Assembly (NCBI RefSeq): GCF_000688515.1
Contig: NZ_JHZK01000001.1
Span: forward strand, 124,001-188,000
Direction of reading: 5' to 3'
Origin: Afifella pfennigii DSM 17143
Lineage (GTDB): Bacteria; Pseudomonadota; Alphaproteobacteria; Rhizobiales; Afifellaceae
DNA length: 64,000 bases
Below, one piece after another: positions 49,140 to 57,085 of this stretch. The position numbers and the translations under genes are program-made. Each line of letters opens with the position of its first letter. Position 1 is the stretch's first letter. A model generated the notes under the pieces. The model saw only the letters and a program-made list of their open reading frames with translations. It searched no databases and was not told the origin of the DNA.

Positions 49140-49388
49140 GTGACATTCCCTTGCACCCGCGAGCTGGGCTACGACCGCCTGAACGCCTTCATCACCTGCG
49201 GCTCTACCGTCGGCATACCGAACTGGGGCAGGTCGGGCGCTCTGAGCGGGCTTGAGCTGGTGCCCTCGCCTTTCGCCAGCCTCGCGACGGCACTGCCGGA
49301 GCTCGCAGGCGCCCATCGTGAAACGCTCTTCTCCACGCGCTGCCTCACGCAGAAGGCGGCGCTTCATCGCCGCAAGGCCGCCATATGA
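49140..49388 (+). CDS. Small ORF of unknown function, coupled to siroheme decarboxylase gene
   Basis: An 82-codon frame from GTG 49140 (GGAG about nine bases upstream) to a TGA that overlaps the next ATG (ATGA). It begins MTFPCTRELGYDRLNAFITC. Third codon positions are strongly G/C, as in neighbouring genes. I do not recognise it. It contains three Cys and no membrane segment. Promoter, ribosome site and coupling make it a real gene candidate, but with no family match it could also be a leader region. It could be a remnant of another heme d1 biosynthesis gene. Confidence 0.45.
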   Translation: MTFPCTRELGYDRLNAFITCGSTVGIPNWGRSGALSGLELVPSPFASLATALPELAGAHRETLFSTRCLTQKAALHRRKAAI

Positions 49389-49858
49389 TCGCTTGGCCGC
49401 TTCCCCCGGACACGCTCGACGAGACCGATCGGCGCATCCTCGACGCGCTGCAGGAGGGCTTTCCTCTGACCTCGCGCCCCTTCGCGGCGGCCGGCGCGGC
49501 GCTCGGCCTGGCGGAAGGAGAGATGATTGAACGTATCGCCGCCCTGCGCGAGATGGGCGCCATCACCCGCTTCGGCCCCTTTTTCGACGCCGCCGCAATG
49601 GGCGGCGATTTCTGCCTGTGCGCCATGGCGGTTCCTGCCGGGCGCTTTCAGGAGGTCGCCGCGCTCCTCAACCGTCGTTGCGAGGTGGAGCACGCTTGCG
49701 AGCGCAGCCACGCCCTCAACATGTGGTTCGTCCTCGCCGTGGAGACGGCCGACGATATCGACCGCCTCGCGACCGAGATCGAGAGCGAGAGCGGGCTTGC
49801 GATCCTGAGGTTCCCCGAGCTTGCCGCGTTCTTCGTCGGTTTCGGGGTGCGCGCATGA
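49385..49858 (+). CDS. Siroheme decarboxylase subunit (NirD/NirG/AhbA-like)
   Basis: A 157-residue protein of the Lrp/AsnC-like NirDLGH family. Residues 8-65 form the HTH-like part (LDETDRRILDALQEGFPLTS, then REMGAITRFGPFFDAAAMGG). The RAM-like part includes VEHACERSHALNMWFVLAVET, a strongly family-specific segment. The enzyme removes two acetate carboxyls from siroheme on the way to heme d1 or, in the alternative pathway, to heme b. It overlaps the second subunit gene by four bases. No nirS or other heme d1 genes are present in the window. Confidence 0.88.
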   Translation: MIAWPLPPDTLDETDRRILDALQEGFPLTSRPFAAAGAALGLAEGEMIERIAALREMGAITRFGPFFDAAAMGGDFCLCAMAVPAGRFQEVAALLNRRCEVEHACERSHALNMWFVLAVETADDIDRLATEIESESGLAILRFPELAAFFVGFGVRA

Positions 49859-50343
49859 GCATCGACGCCATCGATCGCCGGCTCCTCGCCGCCACCCAGG
49901 CCGGCCTGCCGCTGACGCCGGAGCCCTATGCGGAGCTCGGGCGCTGGCTCGACCTCGGCGAAGAGGAGGTGATCGACCGGCTGGCTTCCATGCAGGCGCG
50001 CGGCGTCATTCGGCGTATCGCGCTGGCGCCCAACCACGACGCGCTCGGCCTCCCCGCCAACGGCGTGAGCGTATGGGACGTTCTCGACAGCGAGGTGGAA
50101 CGCCTCGGCCCGCAGGTCGGGGCGCTCGCCTTCGTCGGCCACTGCTGCCTGCGCCCCCGGTTCCTACCGCTTTGGCCCTACAACCTCTTCGCCATGCTGC
50201 ACGGCGCCGGGCGCGAGGAGGTGGAGGAAAAGCGCGCCGTTATCGCCCGCCTCCTCGGCCCGGCCTGCCGTGGCCAGGACATCCTCTATTCCACGCGCAT
50301 CCTCAAGAAGACCGGCATGCGCCTGAAGAAGACGGAGCCTTGA
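49855..50343 (+). CDS. Siroheme decarboxylase subunit (NirL/NirH/AhbB-like)
   Basis: A 162-residue partner of the preceding protein. It has the AsnC-like N-terminus (IDAIDRRLLAATQAGLPLTP), the linker QARGVIRRIALAPNHDALGL and the hallmark segment FVGHCCLRPRFLPLWPYNLF, then a C-terminus ILYSTRILKKTGMRLKK. These match the NirL/NirH subgroup, where the WPYNLF stretch lines the active site. The two subunits form a heterodimer. The gene overlaps the first subunit gene by ATGA. Confidence 0.88.
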   Translation: MSIDAIDRRLLAATQAGLPLTPEPYAELGRWLDLGEEEVIDRLASMQARGVIRRIALAPNHDALGLPANGVSVWDVLDSEVERLGPQVGALAFVGHCCLRPRFLPLWPYNLFAMLHGAGREEVEEKRAVIARLLGPACRGQDILYSTRILKKTGMRLKKTEP

Positions 50344-50346
50344 GCG

Positions 50347-50472
50347 ATGCTTGCGCGCACCCGTTACGTGAAGGGGCCGGCCGAGCTGGCGCCGATCGGT
50401 GTCCATGGGGCGGCCGGCGAAATCGTCGCGGGCGCGCTGATGGATGCCGCCTCCGCCGGGGTCGTCGCATGA
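50347..50472 (+). CDS. 41-codon ORF of unknown function
   Basis: ATG 50347 lies three bases after the previous stop and the TGA at 50470-50472 overlaps the next ATG (ATGA). The product (MLARTRYVKGPAELAPIGVH, then an Ala/Gly-rich end) reads like protein and uses G/C-ending codons. It may be a short conserved peptide or the remains of a larger gene. The tight packing on both sides is the main evidence. Confidence 0.35.
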   Translation: MLARTRYVKGPAELAPIGVHGAAGEIVAGALMDAASAGVVA

Positions 50473-50723
50473 GGCGCGCCATGGGCTCCGCTTCGCCCGG
50501 CGGCGGCACGCCGCTCTGGAAGCTCTTCCTCCTGCTTTACCCCTTCACCGCCGCGGCGGTGGCGGTCAATCTCTTCATGCTGTCGCTGATGTGGCAGCCG
50601 CTCGGGCTGCCGGTTCTTTCCCCGCTGGCGGCCATTCTAGGCTCGTCAGCCCTCGGCTTGCCGGCGACGTGGCTCGCCGCCCGCTGGGTCCGCCACCTCC
50701 TCACCGCAGCGGACAAGAGTTGA
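50469..50723 (+). CDS. Small two-helix membrane protein
   Basis: An 84-residue protein (MRRAMGSASPGGGTPLWKLF...) with two hydrophobic helices, at about residues 18-42 and 48-72, and a short basic tail. It closes the siroheme decarboxylase operon, starting inside the stop of the 41-codon ORF. I do not recognise the family. Small membrane proteins with this topology occur in denitrification clusters, but no role can be assigned. Confidence 0.6.
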   Translation: MRRAMGSASPGGGTPLWKLFLLLYPFTAAAVAVNLFMLSLMWQPLGLPVLSPLAAILGSSALGLPATWLAARWVRHLLTAADKS

Positions 50724-50926
50724 GTGCAAGACGGTGGCAGGCTCACCCGTGACGCGCCCTTGCGCCGAGCTGCGAGGCAAGGGACCATCTGCCTCTACAC
50801 TGTCTGAGCGCACGACACCGAGATCGTGTTTCCCGAGCGAGATTTCCGCTGGCAGGCACGGCCAAGGCGGTCACCCAGGCCCCTTTCGGAGTCAGTCCCG
50901 GCATGGTGCGAGGCGGGCAGGATATA

Positions 50927-51280
50927 TCACCGGGGGTCGAAGAGCACGGCGTAGCGCTCCGGCTTGAAGCCGACCTCGACCCCGTCGCCGTTCTCCAGAA
51001 CTGGCCGCTTGATCATCGAAGGTTGCGCAAGCATCAGCGCGATAGCCTTGTCCTCATTCAGCTCCGCCTTGGCGTCATCGGGCAGCTTGCGGAAGGTGGT
51101 GCCGGCCTTGTTCAAAACCTTCTCCCAGCCGGCCGCCGCGCACCAGCGCCGCAACGCCTCCGGCGTAACACCGTCCTTCTTGTAATCATGGAAGGTGTAG
51201 GCGACGCCCTGGCTGTCGAGCCAGGCGAAAGCCTTCTTCATCGTGTCGCAGGACTTAATGCCGTAGATGGTGACGGACAT
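50927..51280 (-). CDS. ArsC/Spx-family thioredoxin-fold protein
   Basis: A 117-residue protein of the ArsC-like (YffB) group: MSVTIYGIKSCDTMKKAFAW has the single N-terminal Cys of the CDTMKK loop, followed by the family's YHDYKKDGV-like (FHDYKKDGVT) and LNKAGTTFRKL segments, and it ends with SMIKRPVLENGDGVEVGFKP. The members are related to arsenate reductases, but most lack the residues for that reaction and their role is unknown. ATG 51280 has GGAG upstream; the extension to 51307 is unlikely. No arsenic genes are nearby. Confidence 0.88.
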   Translation of the reverse strand: MSVTIYGIKSCDTMKKAFAWLDSQGVAYTFHDYKKDGVTPEALRRWCAAAGWEKVLNKAGTTFRKLPDDAKAELNEDKAIALMLAQPSMIKRPVLENGDGVEVGFKPERYAVLFDPR

Positions 51281-51382
51281 GGATCGCTCCGCAGCTGTCG
51301 TCGCCAACCGCCCTCGCCTTCAGGCTCCGGGCATGCGCTGAATTCAGTTCACCGGATCGGGCCCCGGCGATGATGACGTTCC

Positions 51383-52963
51383 TCACTCCCACTCAATCGT
51401 GCCGGGGGGCTTCGACGTCACGTCGTAGACGACCCGGTTGATGCCCTTCACCTCGTTGATGATGCGGGTGGCGGCAGCGCCCAGAAAATCCATGTCGAAA
51501 TGGTAAAAATCCGCCGTCATGCCGTCGACGGAGGTGACCGCTCTCAGCGCGCAGACATAATCGTAGGTGCGCGCATCGCCCATGACGCCAACCGTTTGAA
51601 CGGGAAGCAGCACGGCGAAGGCCTGCCAGATGGCGTCGTAGAGGCCGGCTTTCCTGATCTCGTCGAGATAGATGGCATCGGCCTTGCGAAGGATGTCGAG
51701 CTTGGCGCGCGTCACGCCGCCGGGACAGCGGATGGCAAGGCCCGGCCCCGGGAAGGGATGGCGGCCGACGAAGCTCTGCGGCAGGCCGAGTTCGCGGCCG
51801 AGCGCGCGCACCTCATCCTTGAAGAGCATCCTGAGCGGCTCCACCAGCTTCAGGTTCATGCGCTCCGGCAGGCCGCCGACATTGTGGTGCGACTTGATGG
51901 TGACAGAGGGCCCGCCGGTGAAGGAGACGCTCTCGATCACATCCGGATAAAGCGTGCCCTGGGCGAGGAATTCGGGCGAACCAAGCCCGTCGGCGGCGAT
52001 TTTCTTCGCCTCCGCCTCGAAGACCTCGATGAACAACCGGCCGATGGTCTTGCGCTTGGCCTCCGGGTCGGCCTCTCCTTCAAGCGCGGAAAGGAAGGTC
52101 TCCTCCGCCTCCACATGCACCAGCGGGATGTTGTAATGGCCGCGGAAGAGCGAGACGACCTCCTCCGCCTCGTGCATGCGCATCAGCCCGTGATCGACGA
52201 AGATGCAGGTCAGCTGCTCGCCGACCGCCTCGTGCACAAGCACGGCCGCGACGGCCGAATCGACGCCGCCGGAAAGCGCGCAGATGACGCGCCCCTCGCC
52301 CACCTCCTCGCGGATGCGCGCGACGGCCTCGGCGCGGAAGGCGGCCATCGTCCAGTCGCCTTTCAGGCCGGCGATGTTGTGGGCGAAATTGGCGATGATG
52401 CGCGCTCCGTCCGGCGTATGCACCACCTCCGGGTGGAACTGCACGCCGTAGAGCCGGCGCTTCTCGTCGGCGATCGCGGCGAAAGGCGCGCCGGACGAGG
52501 TGGCGATGACCCGAAAACCTTCCGGTATGGCGCTCACCTTGTCGCCATGGCTCATCCACACCTGGTGACGGCTGCCCTTTTCCCAGACGCCCGCAAAGAG
52601 CGGCGTCTCGTCTTGAATGTCGATGAAGGCGCGGCCGAATTCGCGGTGGTCGGAAAGCTCCACCTCGCCGCCGAGTTGCCGGCACATCGTCTGCTCGCCA
52701 TAGCAGATGCCGAGCACCGGCAATCCCGCCTCGAAGATCGCCTGGGGCGCGCGCGGCGCCTCAGCCTCCGTCGTGCTCGCCGGTCCGCCGGAAAGGATCA
52801 CCGCCTTCGGCCGCAGGCGCTGGAGCGCCTCCTCGGCCTTCTGGAAGGGAACGACTTCCGAATAGACGCCCGCCTCGCGCACCCGGCGGGCGATGAGCTG
52901 GGTGACCTGCGAGCCGAAATCGACGATGAGGAGCGTGTCGTGCTGAGCGGAGGGAGCCTTCAT
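51383..52963 (-). CDS. guaA: GMP synthase (glutamine-hydrolysing)
   Basis: Converts XMP to GMP with glutamine and ATP in purine synthesis. The 526-residue protein has an N-terminal class I glutamine amidotransferase domain (catalytic Cys in [11 protein letters not shown] and His/Glu in [12 protein letters not shown]). The ATP pyrophosphatase domain has the P-loop [20 protein letters not shown], and the C-terminal dimerisation domain ends KPPGTIEWE. Length and ends are standard. It is a housekeeping gene with no operon partner visible. Confidence 0.98.
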   Translation of the reverse strand: MKAPSAQHDTLLIVDFGSQVTQLIARRVREAGVYSEVVPFQKAEEALQRLRPKAVILSGGPASTTEAEAPRAPQAIFEAGLPVLGICYGEQTMCRQLGGEVELSDHREFGRAFIDIQDETPLFAGVWEKGSRHQVWMSHGDKVSAIPEGFRVIATSSGAPFAAIADEKRRLYGVQFHPEVVHTPDGARIIANFAHNIAGLKGDWTMAAFRAEAVARIREEVGEGRVICALSGGVDSAVAAVLVHEAVGEQLTCIFVDHGLMRMHEAEEVVSLFRGHYNIPLVHVEAEETFLSALEGEADPEAKRKTIGRLFIEVFEAEAKKIAADGLGSPEFLAQGTLYPDVIESVSFTGGPSVTIKSHHNVGGLPERMNLKLVEPLRMLFKDEVRALGRELGLPQSFVGRHPFPGPGLAIRCPGGVTRAKLDILRKADAIYLDEIRKAGLYDAIWQAFAVLLPVQTVGVMGDARTYDYVCALRAVTSVDGMTADFYHFDMDFLGAAATRIINEVKGINRVVYDVTSKPPGTIEWE

Positions 52964-53022
52964 CGCACCGGCTTTAGGCCGATGCGCCGCCCATCACAAG
53001 CAGCCAGCGCGCCGGAGCGGCC

Positions 53023-53484
53023 TCATTCCAAGAAAAGCTTGTAGCCGCGATGCGTGGGGACAAAGCCGAGCCGCTCGTAGAACCGGTGCGCCCGCTCGCG
53101 CGCGACATTCGTGGTGAGCGCGATGGAGACGGCGCCGGCCTTTCGCGCCTCGGCGATGGCAAAACGCACCATCTCCTCGCCGATGCCACCCCCGCGGAGC
53201 GCCGGATCGACCTGAACCGCCTCCAGGATAGCCTTCAGGGCGCCGCGATGCGGCAGCGAATAGCGAAGGCCGAGCTGGAAGGTGCCGACGAGCCGTCCGT
53301 CCCGCTCGGCGACATAGAGCGTTTCCTCCGCGCTCGCCGCAATCGCGTCGAAGGCAGCCTCATAGGCCGGCAGAAGCGCCGGATCGCTGGTATCCCCGTG
53401 CCCGCCCAGGCTGTCGGCCGCGAAAAGGCGGATGAGGCTTTGAAGGTCGTCCCGCCGCGCCGAGCGAATCGCAAGAGGGCTCAT
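53023..53484 (-). CDS. GNAT-family N-acetyltransferase
   Basis: A 153-residue acyltransferase. The acetyl-CoA binding motif is VQVDPALRGGGIGEEMVRFA (near residues 92-111), followed by ALTTNVARERAHRFYERLGF, the usual C-terminal strand-helix of the family. The acceptor is unknown. ATG 53484 is used here; a TTG at 53493 is closer to the GGAGG site and could be the true start. It stands alone between guaA and a small ORF. Confidence 0.88.
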   Translation of the reverse strand: MSPLAIRSARRDDLQSLIRLFAADSLGGHGDTSDPALLPAYEAAFDAIAASAEETLYVAERDGRLVGTFQLGLRYSLPHRGALKAILEAVQVDPALRGGGIGEEMVRFAIAEARKAGAVSIALTTNVARERAHRFYERLGFVPTHRGYKLFLE

Positions 53485-53672
53485 CGTATCCAAGCCGCCT
53501 CCAAGCCGTTGTCAGCAGATGATCGCCGCAATACCACAGCGCCGCCACGTTTTCGCCGCAATGACGCCATGCGCCCGCCATCGGCCGAAGAAAACATCTT
53601 CGCGCTCGGCGGCGTGCTCACGGCCAATTGCGGTTCAAGCCAACACCGCCGATGCTTTCAGGAACGAACGAG

Positions 53673-53735
53673 ATGGCATCTACTCCGAAGCCGGGCCCGA
53701 AAGACCCCAAGGGCGGCAAGGGCGGCAAGAAGTAG
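53673..53735 (+). CDS. 20-residue Lys/Gly/Pro-rich micropeptide
   Basis: ATG 53673 with AGGA nine bases upstream opens a 20-codon frame ending TAG at 53733-53735. The product (starting MASTPKPGPKDPKGG) has six Lys, five Gly and four Pro and no hydrophobic stretch, so it is a very basic, probably disordered peptide. A textbook rho-independent terminator starts 27 bases after the stop. No other ORF lies between the divergent acetyltransferase start and this terminator, which makes the tiny ORF the best candidate for what the transcript encodes. The alternative is a non-coding RNA. Confidence 0.5.
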   Translation: MASTPKPGPKDPKGGKGGKK

Positions 53736-53761
53736 GCTTTTCAGCCCATTGATGTCGATGA

Positions 53762-53790
53762 CGGCCATCCTTCGGGGTGGCCGTTTTTTT
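53762..53790 (+). terminator. Rho-independent terminator with TTCG tetraloop
   Basis: CGGCCATCC (53762-53770), loop TTCG, GGGTGGCCG (53775-53783), then seven T (53784-53790). The nine-pair stem contains one G-T pair. This is the clearest terminator of the window on the plus strand, and it follows the 20-codon ORF. Confidence 0.9.
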
Positions 53791-53822
53791 GGACGCGGCA
53801 TTCGGCGCGCGCCAACAGAACT

Positions 53823-54188
53823 TCAGGCGTTGGCCCCACTCGGCCGCGCGCGCTTCGCCACCATCTCCGCCAGCCCGATAGCGAGGATGGCGACGACGAC
53901 ATGTCCGCCCCAGAGGAGCCATTGCGCCTCGCCGAGCCCCATGCGCTGCTGCGCCAGCCCGAGCGCGGGCACGAGCGCGCCGGCCAGAAAGGCGACGACG
54001 GCGATGGCCGTGGAGCGCGTTAGCGCCATCGCCGCAAGCCCGAAAAGCGCCAGCACGAAGAGCCAGCCGGCGGCCATGTGCGCGACCAGGGGCACGGCGT
54101 AAAATCCGGCCCACCAAAAAAGCCCCAAGACAAGGGCAACGACGCCGAAGCCGCGCGCGGCGAGCGTCAGGATCCTGCTCAAGGTCAT
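53823..54188 (-). CDS. Four-helix membrane protein of unknown function
   Basis: A 121-residue protein (MTLSRILTLAARGFGVVALV...) with four hydrophobic helices (about 10-30, 36-56, 60-80 and 90-108). No charged catalytic pattern is visible. It lies 29 bases after the gatB stop on the same strand, so it may be read from the same transcript, but I see no functional link. I do not recognise the family. Confidence 0.7.
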   Translation of the reverse strand: MTLSRILTLAARGFGVVALVLGLFWWAGFYAVPLVAHMAAGWLFVLALFGLAAMALTRSTAIAVVAFLAGALVPALGLAQQRMGLGEAQWLLWGGHVVVAILAIGLAEMVAKRARPSGANA

Positions 54189-54217
54189 GGCAACTCCCCC
54201 TTGGGCCCCTTTGGCCG

Positions 54218-55714
54218 CTATTCGATGCCGATCTTCTCTTTCAGGATGGCGTTGACCGCCTGCGGATTGGCCTTGCCCTGGCTTGCCTTCATCACCTGGC
54301 CGACGAACCAGCCGATCATCGTCGGCTTGGCCTTCGCCTGCTCCACTTTGTCGGGATTGGCCGCGATCACCTCATCGACCAGCGCCTCGATGGCGCCGGT
54401 ATCGGTCACCTGCTTAAGCCCGCGGCTTTCCACGATGTCGCGCGGCTCGCCGCCTTCCGCATAGACCATCTCAAAGACGTCCTTGGCGATCTTGCCGGAG
54501 ATTACTTCCTCTTTCAGCATATCGAGGATGGCACCGAGCTGCGCCGGCGAAACCGGCGAAGCCTCGATGCTACGCCCGTCTTTGTTGAGCGCCCCGAGGA
54601 GGTCGTTGATCACCCAATTGGCCGCCTGCTTGCCGTCGCGGCACTCCGCCACCGCCTCGTAGTAATCGGCAATCGCCCGGTCCGATGTCAGGATCGCCGC
54701 GTCATAGGCGCTGAGACCGTAGCGCTCGGCGAGCCGCATGCGCCGGTTGTCCGGCAGTTCCGGCAGCTCCGCTTCAAGCTCGCGGACATAGGTCTCGTCG
54801 ATTTCGAGCGGCAGAAGATCCGGATCGGGGAAATAGCGGTAATCATGCGCCTCTTCCTTGGAGCGCATGGAGCGGGTCTCGCCCTTGTTCGGATCGAAGA
54901 GCCGCGTCTCCTGCTCGATCGTCCCGCCATCTTCCAGGACGCCGATCTGCCGCCGTGCCTCGTATTCGATCGCCTGGCCGGCGAAGCGGATGGAGTTGAC
55001 GTTCTTGATCTCGCAGCGCGTGCCGAAGGCCTCGCCCGGCCGGCGCACCGAGACGTTGATGTCGGCCCGAAGATTGCCCTTATCCATGTCCGCATCCGAC
55101 GTCTTCAGGTAGCGCAGAATGGTCCTCAGCTTGGTGAGATAGGCCTTCGCCTCTTCGGAGGAGCGCAGATCAGGCTTCGACACGATCTCCATCAGCGCCA
55201 CGCCGGAACGGTTGAGATCGACGAAGCTCATCTCGTCGTGCTGGTCATGCAGTGACTTTCCCGCATCCTGCTCCAGATGCAGCCGCTCGATGCCGACGCG
55301 GATCTCCTCGAACTCACCGTTCTTGTCCGGGCCGATTTCCACCAGCATCTCGCCCTCGCCGACAATCGGCTGGTCGTATTGCGAGATCTGATAGCCCTGC
55401 GGCAGGTCCGGATAGAAATAGTTCTTGCGGGCGAAAACCGAGCGATGGTTGATCTTCGCCTTGAGCCCGAGGCCGGTGCGCACCGCCTGAGCGACGCATT
55501 CCTCGTTGATGACCGGCAGCATGCCAGGCATCGCCGCGTCGACGAGGCTGACATGATCGTTCGGCTCGCCGCCGAAGGCGGTGGAGGCGCCCGAGAAGAG
55601 CTTGGCCTTGGAGGAGACCTGCGCATGCACCTCCATGCCGATGACGATTTCCCAGTCGCCGGTCGCTCCGGCGACGAGGTTTTTCGGATTGGTGTTGCGC
55701 GTCTCGGCGATCAT
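54218..55714 (-). CDS. gatB: Asp-tRNA(Asn)/Glu-tRNA(Gln) amidotransferase subunit B
   Basis: GatB binds the misacylated tRNA and phosphorylates its Asp or Glu side chain for amidation. The 498-residue product has the family start [13 protein letters not shown], then [15 protein letters not shown], the kinase region [20 protein letters not shown], and the C-terminal GatB/YqeY tail domain (about 350-498). It is separate from gatC-gatA at 58937-60788, which is common in alphaproteobacteria. Confidence 0.97.
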   Translation of the reverse strand: MIAETRNTNPKNLVAGATGDWEIVIGMEVHAQVSSKAKLFSGASTAFGGEPNDHVSLVDAAMPGMLPVINEECVAQAVRTGLGLKAKINHRSVFARKNYFYPDLPQGYQISQYDQPIVGEGEMLVEIGPDKNGEFEEIRVGIERLHLEQDAGKSLHDQHDEMSFVDLNRSGVALMEIVSKPDLRSSEEAKAYLTKLRTILRYLKTSDADMDKGNLRADINVSVRRPGEAFGTRCEIKNVNSIRFAGQAIEYEARRQIGVLEDGGTIEQETRLFDPNKGETRSMRSKEEAHDYRYFPDPDLLPLEIDETYVRELEAELPELPDNRRMRLAERYGLSAYDAAILTSDRAIADYYEAVAECRDGKQAANWVINDLLGALNKDGRSIEASPVSPAQLGAILDMLKEEVISGKIAKDVFEMVYAEGGEPRDIVESRGLKQVTDTGAIEALVDEVIAANPDKVEQAKAKPTMIGWFVGQVMKASQGKANPQAVNAILKEKIGIE

Positions 55715-55762
55715 CTGCGGGAAGCTCCTGTCTTCGGCCCGCTATAGACCACGCCTTCCGTC

Positions 55763-55790
55763 AAAGAAAAGGGCCGGGTACGCCCGACCC
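55763..55790 (-). terminator. Rho-independent terminator, second of a tandem pair
   Basis: On the minus strand GGGTCGGG-CGTA-CCCGGCCC (one G-T pair) is followed by TTTTCTTT. It ends the transcript of the small exported protein gene at 55891 and shields gatB from read-through. Confidence 0.75.
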
Positions 55791-55801
55791 GCAGGCCACC
55801 A

Positions 55802-55832
55802 AAGAAAAGAGCCAGGAGAGCCCGGCCCTGGC
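55802..55832 (-). terminator. Rho-independent terminator, first of a tandem pair
   Basis: On the minus strand a GCCAGG/CCTGGC stem with a ten-base loop is followed by TCTTTTCTTT. It lies 21 bases upstream of the second terminator and has a nearly identical T-tract. Confidence 0.65.
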
Positions 55833-55890
55833 AAGGTGGCGCGCGCCTCGCGGCACGTCGTTTATGGCCGCCTGCGCGGCTTCTCTCCTC

Positions 55891-56199
55891 CTAGAGGCAG
55901 CAATATTCGGGCGGCGGCGGAATATCGCCGGGCAGGAAGGTCTCACCGGTGGCGCAGTAGAAATAGGGGGTGCGGGCCGGCGCGGTCGGATGCCCTTGAC
56001 GGTCGTAGAAGGTCACGGTCTGGCCCCCGATAGGGCAGGCCACGGGTGCGGGCGCGGGCCGGTAAACCTCCTGCTGAGGCACGTAGAGATCGGCAGCCCT
56101 GGAGGCTGAAACCCCGGCGGCGAGAATCCCGATCGCGGCCGCCGAAAGCGCCACGACCGCGACCATCTGCCGTGCAGCGCGCCAGTTATCCTTGCTCAT
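55891..56199 (-). CDS. Small exported Cys/Pro-containing protein of unknown function
   Basis: A 102-residue protein. ATG 56199 (MSKDNWRAARQM) has GGGGA upstream; starts at 56211 and 56232 are in frame. The signal peptide covers about residues 1-34 (cleavage near ASRA-AD). The mature part is short and polar, with PVACPIGGQTVTFYDRQGHP and a C-terminus PPPEYCCL. Four Cys could make disulfides or bind a metal. Two terminators follow it, so it is a single-gene transcript. The family is not recognised. Confidence 0.65.
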   Translation of the reverse strand: MSKDNWRAARQMVAVVALSAAAIGILAAGVSASRAADLYVPQQEVYRPAPAPVACPIGGQTVTFYDRQGHPTAPARTPYFYCATGETFLPGDIPPPPEYCCL

Positions 56200-56340
56200 C
56201 TCATCCCCCATGGCATGGTCCGATTGCCGCATTTTGAGACAAAATCAGATTAAAAAGTCCTAATCGGAGAACAGGTTCCCGACGAAATTCTGCCCATGGT
56301 GAACACAAGCTTAGCGCCCTTGTGCACATGCCGGACAGAC

Positions 56341-56354
56341 TTGATCCTGATCAA
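56341..56354 (+). promoter_or_regulatory. Consensus FNR box
   Basis: TTGATCCTGATCAA is a perfect FNR/FnrL site (TTGAT-N4-ATCAA). Its centre at 56347.5 is 41.5 bases before position 56389, and CATAGT at 56377-56382 is a suitable -10 element, so it looks like a class II activated promoter for the gene at 56415. Confidence 0.85.
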
Positions 56355-56414
56355 GGTCGCAACTTGCGCGTCCGGCCATAGTTTCGCCCGATCTGAAGCG
56401 AGAGGGCAGAAACC

Positions 56415-56759
56415 GTGACGGGCCTGAAGAAGCGCTATCTGGAACACCTCGACAGAATGCGGCGGATGATGGCGCGCTACGCGCTGGAGCCGAGAGACGT
56501 CACGCGCTTCTACGGCGAGAGCGAGACGCGCAACGCGCTCGGCCGCTGCATCACCTGCGAAGCGGTTGCTCCATGCGAAGCGTATCTGGCCGAGACCGAT
56601 CTCGGCGAGACGCCGACCTTCTGCCCGAACCTCAATATTCTACAGGCGCTCTCTGCGACACTGAACGAGGATGACGGCGAGGACGCTTCTGAGAGCGGTA
56701 GTTTGAACGCCTGGCAGGCCGTGCGCCGGCCGGGCGTGCGCGACGCGCTTCGCGCCTGA
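56415..56759 (+). CDS. DUF6455-type small cysteine protein, probably FNR-activated
   Basis: A 114-residue cytosolic protein. Four Cys are arranged as ALGRCITCEAVAPCEAYL (Cys45, Cys48 and Cys54) and later FCPN (Cys70). This layout belongs to a small alphaproteobacterial family that I recall as DUF6455, whose function is unknown. The Cys could bind iron-sulfur, zinc or heme. It starts 60 bases after a perfect FNR box, so it is probably induced when oxygen is low. The C-terminus is acidic, then basic. Confidence 0.75.
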   Translation: MTGLKKRYLEHLDRMRRMMARYALEPRDVTRFYGESETRNALGRCITCEAVAPCEAYLAETDLGETPTFCPNLNILQALSATLNEDDGEDASESGSLNAWQAVRRPGVRDALRA

Positions 56760-57085
56760 GGGACGAAGCGCCGGCGCCGGGCTCCGGTGGGGGCCAGAGC
56801 GGGCGGGATGTGAGCGAGCCTGGGGGATACGCGGGCGAACGCCTTGCGTAGGGCATGCTCCATCTCCGCCCGCTCATCATTTTATGATCTGTGCCCATCC
56901 GGTTGCACCCGAAGATGACCGAGCCGCTCCCCGAGCATCGCAAGCTCTGAGACGTCTGCGAGCGCGCCATATCGCTGGGTCTGCTGCCTCAGAGATCAGG
57001 CGCGGCGGATGCGCCGCATGCATGGCTGACGCGTCCTGGCAGGCCGGCAAGGTGATTGCCTCGGGGCAAAAAAGGCGGGATGAGG
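56760..57085. other. Gap without recognisable gene
   Basis: 326 bases between the DUF6455 gene and the MFS gene. It contains a locally AT-richer spot (ATCATTTTATGATC near 56875-56888, itself an imperfect palindrome), but I see no ORF with a ribosome site, no tRNA and no terminator with a T-tract. Confidence 0.4.

Noticed and set aside
50927-51280. Arsenate reductase
   Set aside because: It belongs to the wider ArsC/Spx fold family, but no arsenic genes are near and the conserved Arg residues needed for arsenate reduction cannot be confirmed by eye.
56875-56888. ATCATTTTATGATC near-palindrome as an FNR or other regulator site
   Set aside because: It does not match the FNR pattern and no gene begins at a suitable distance.
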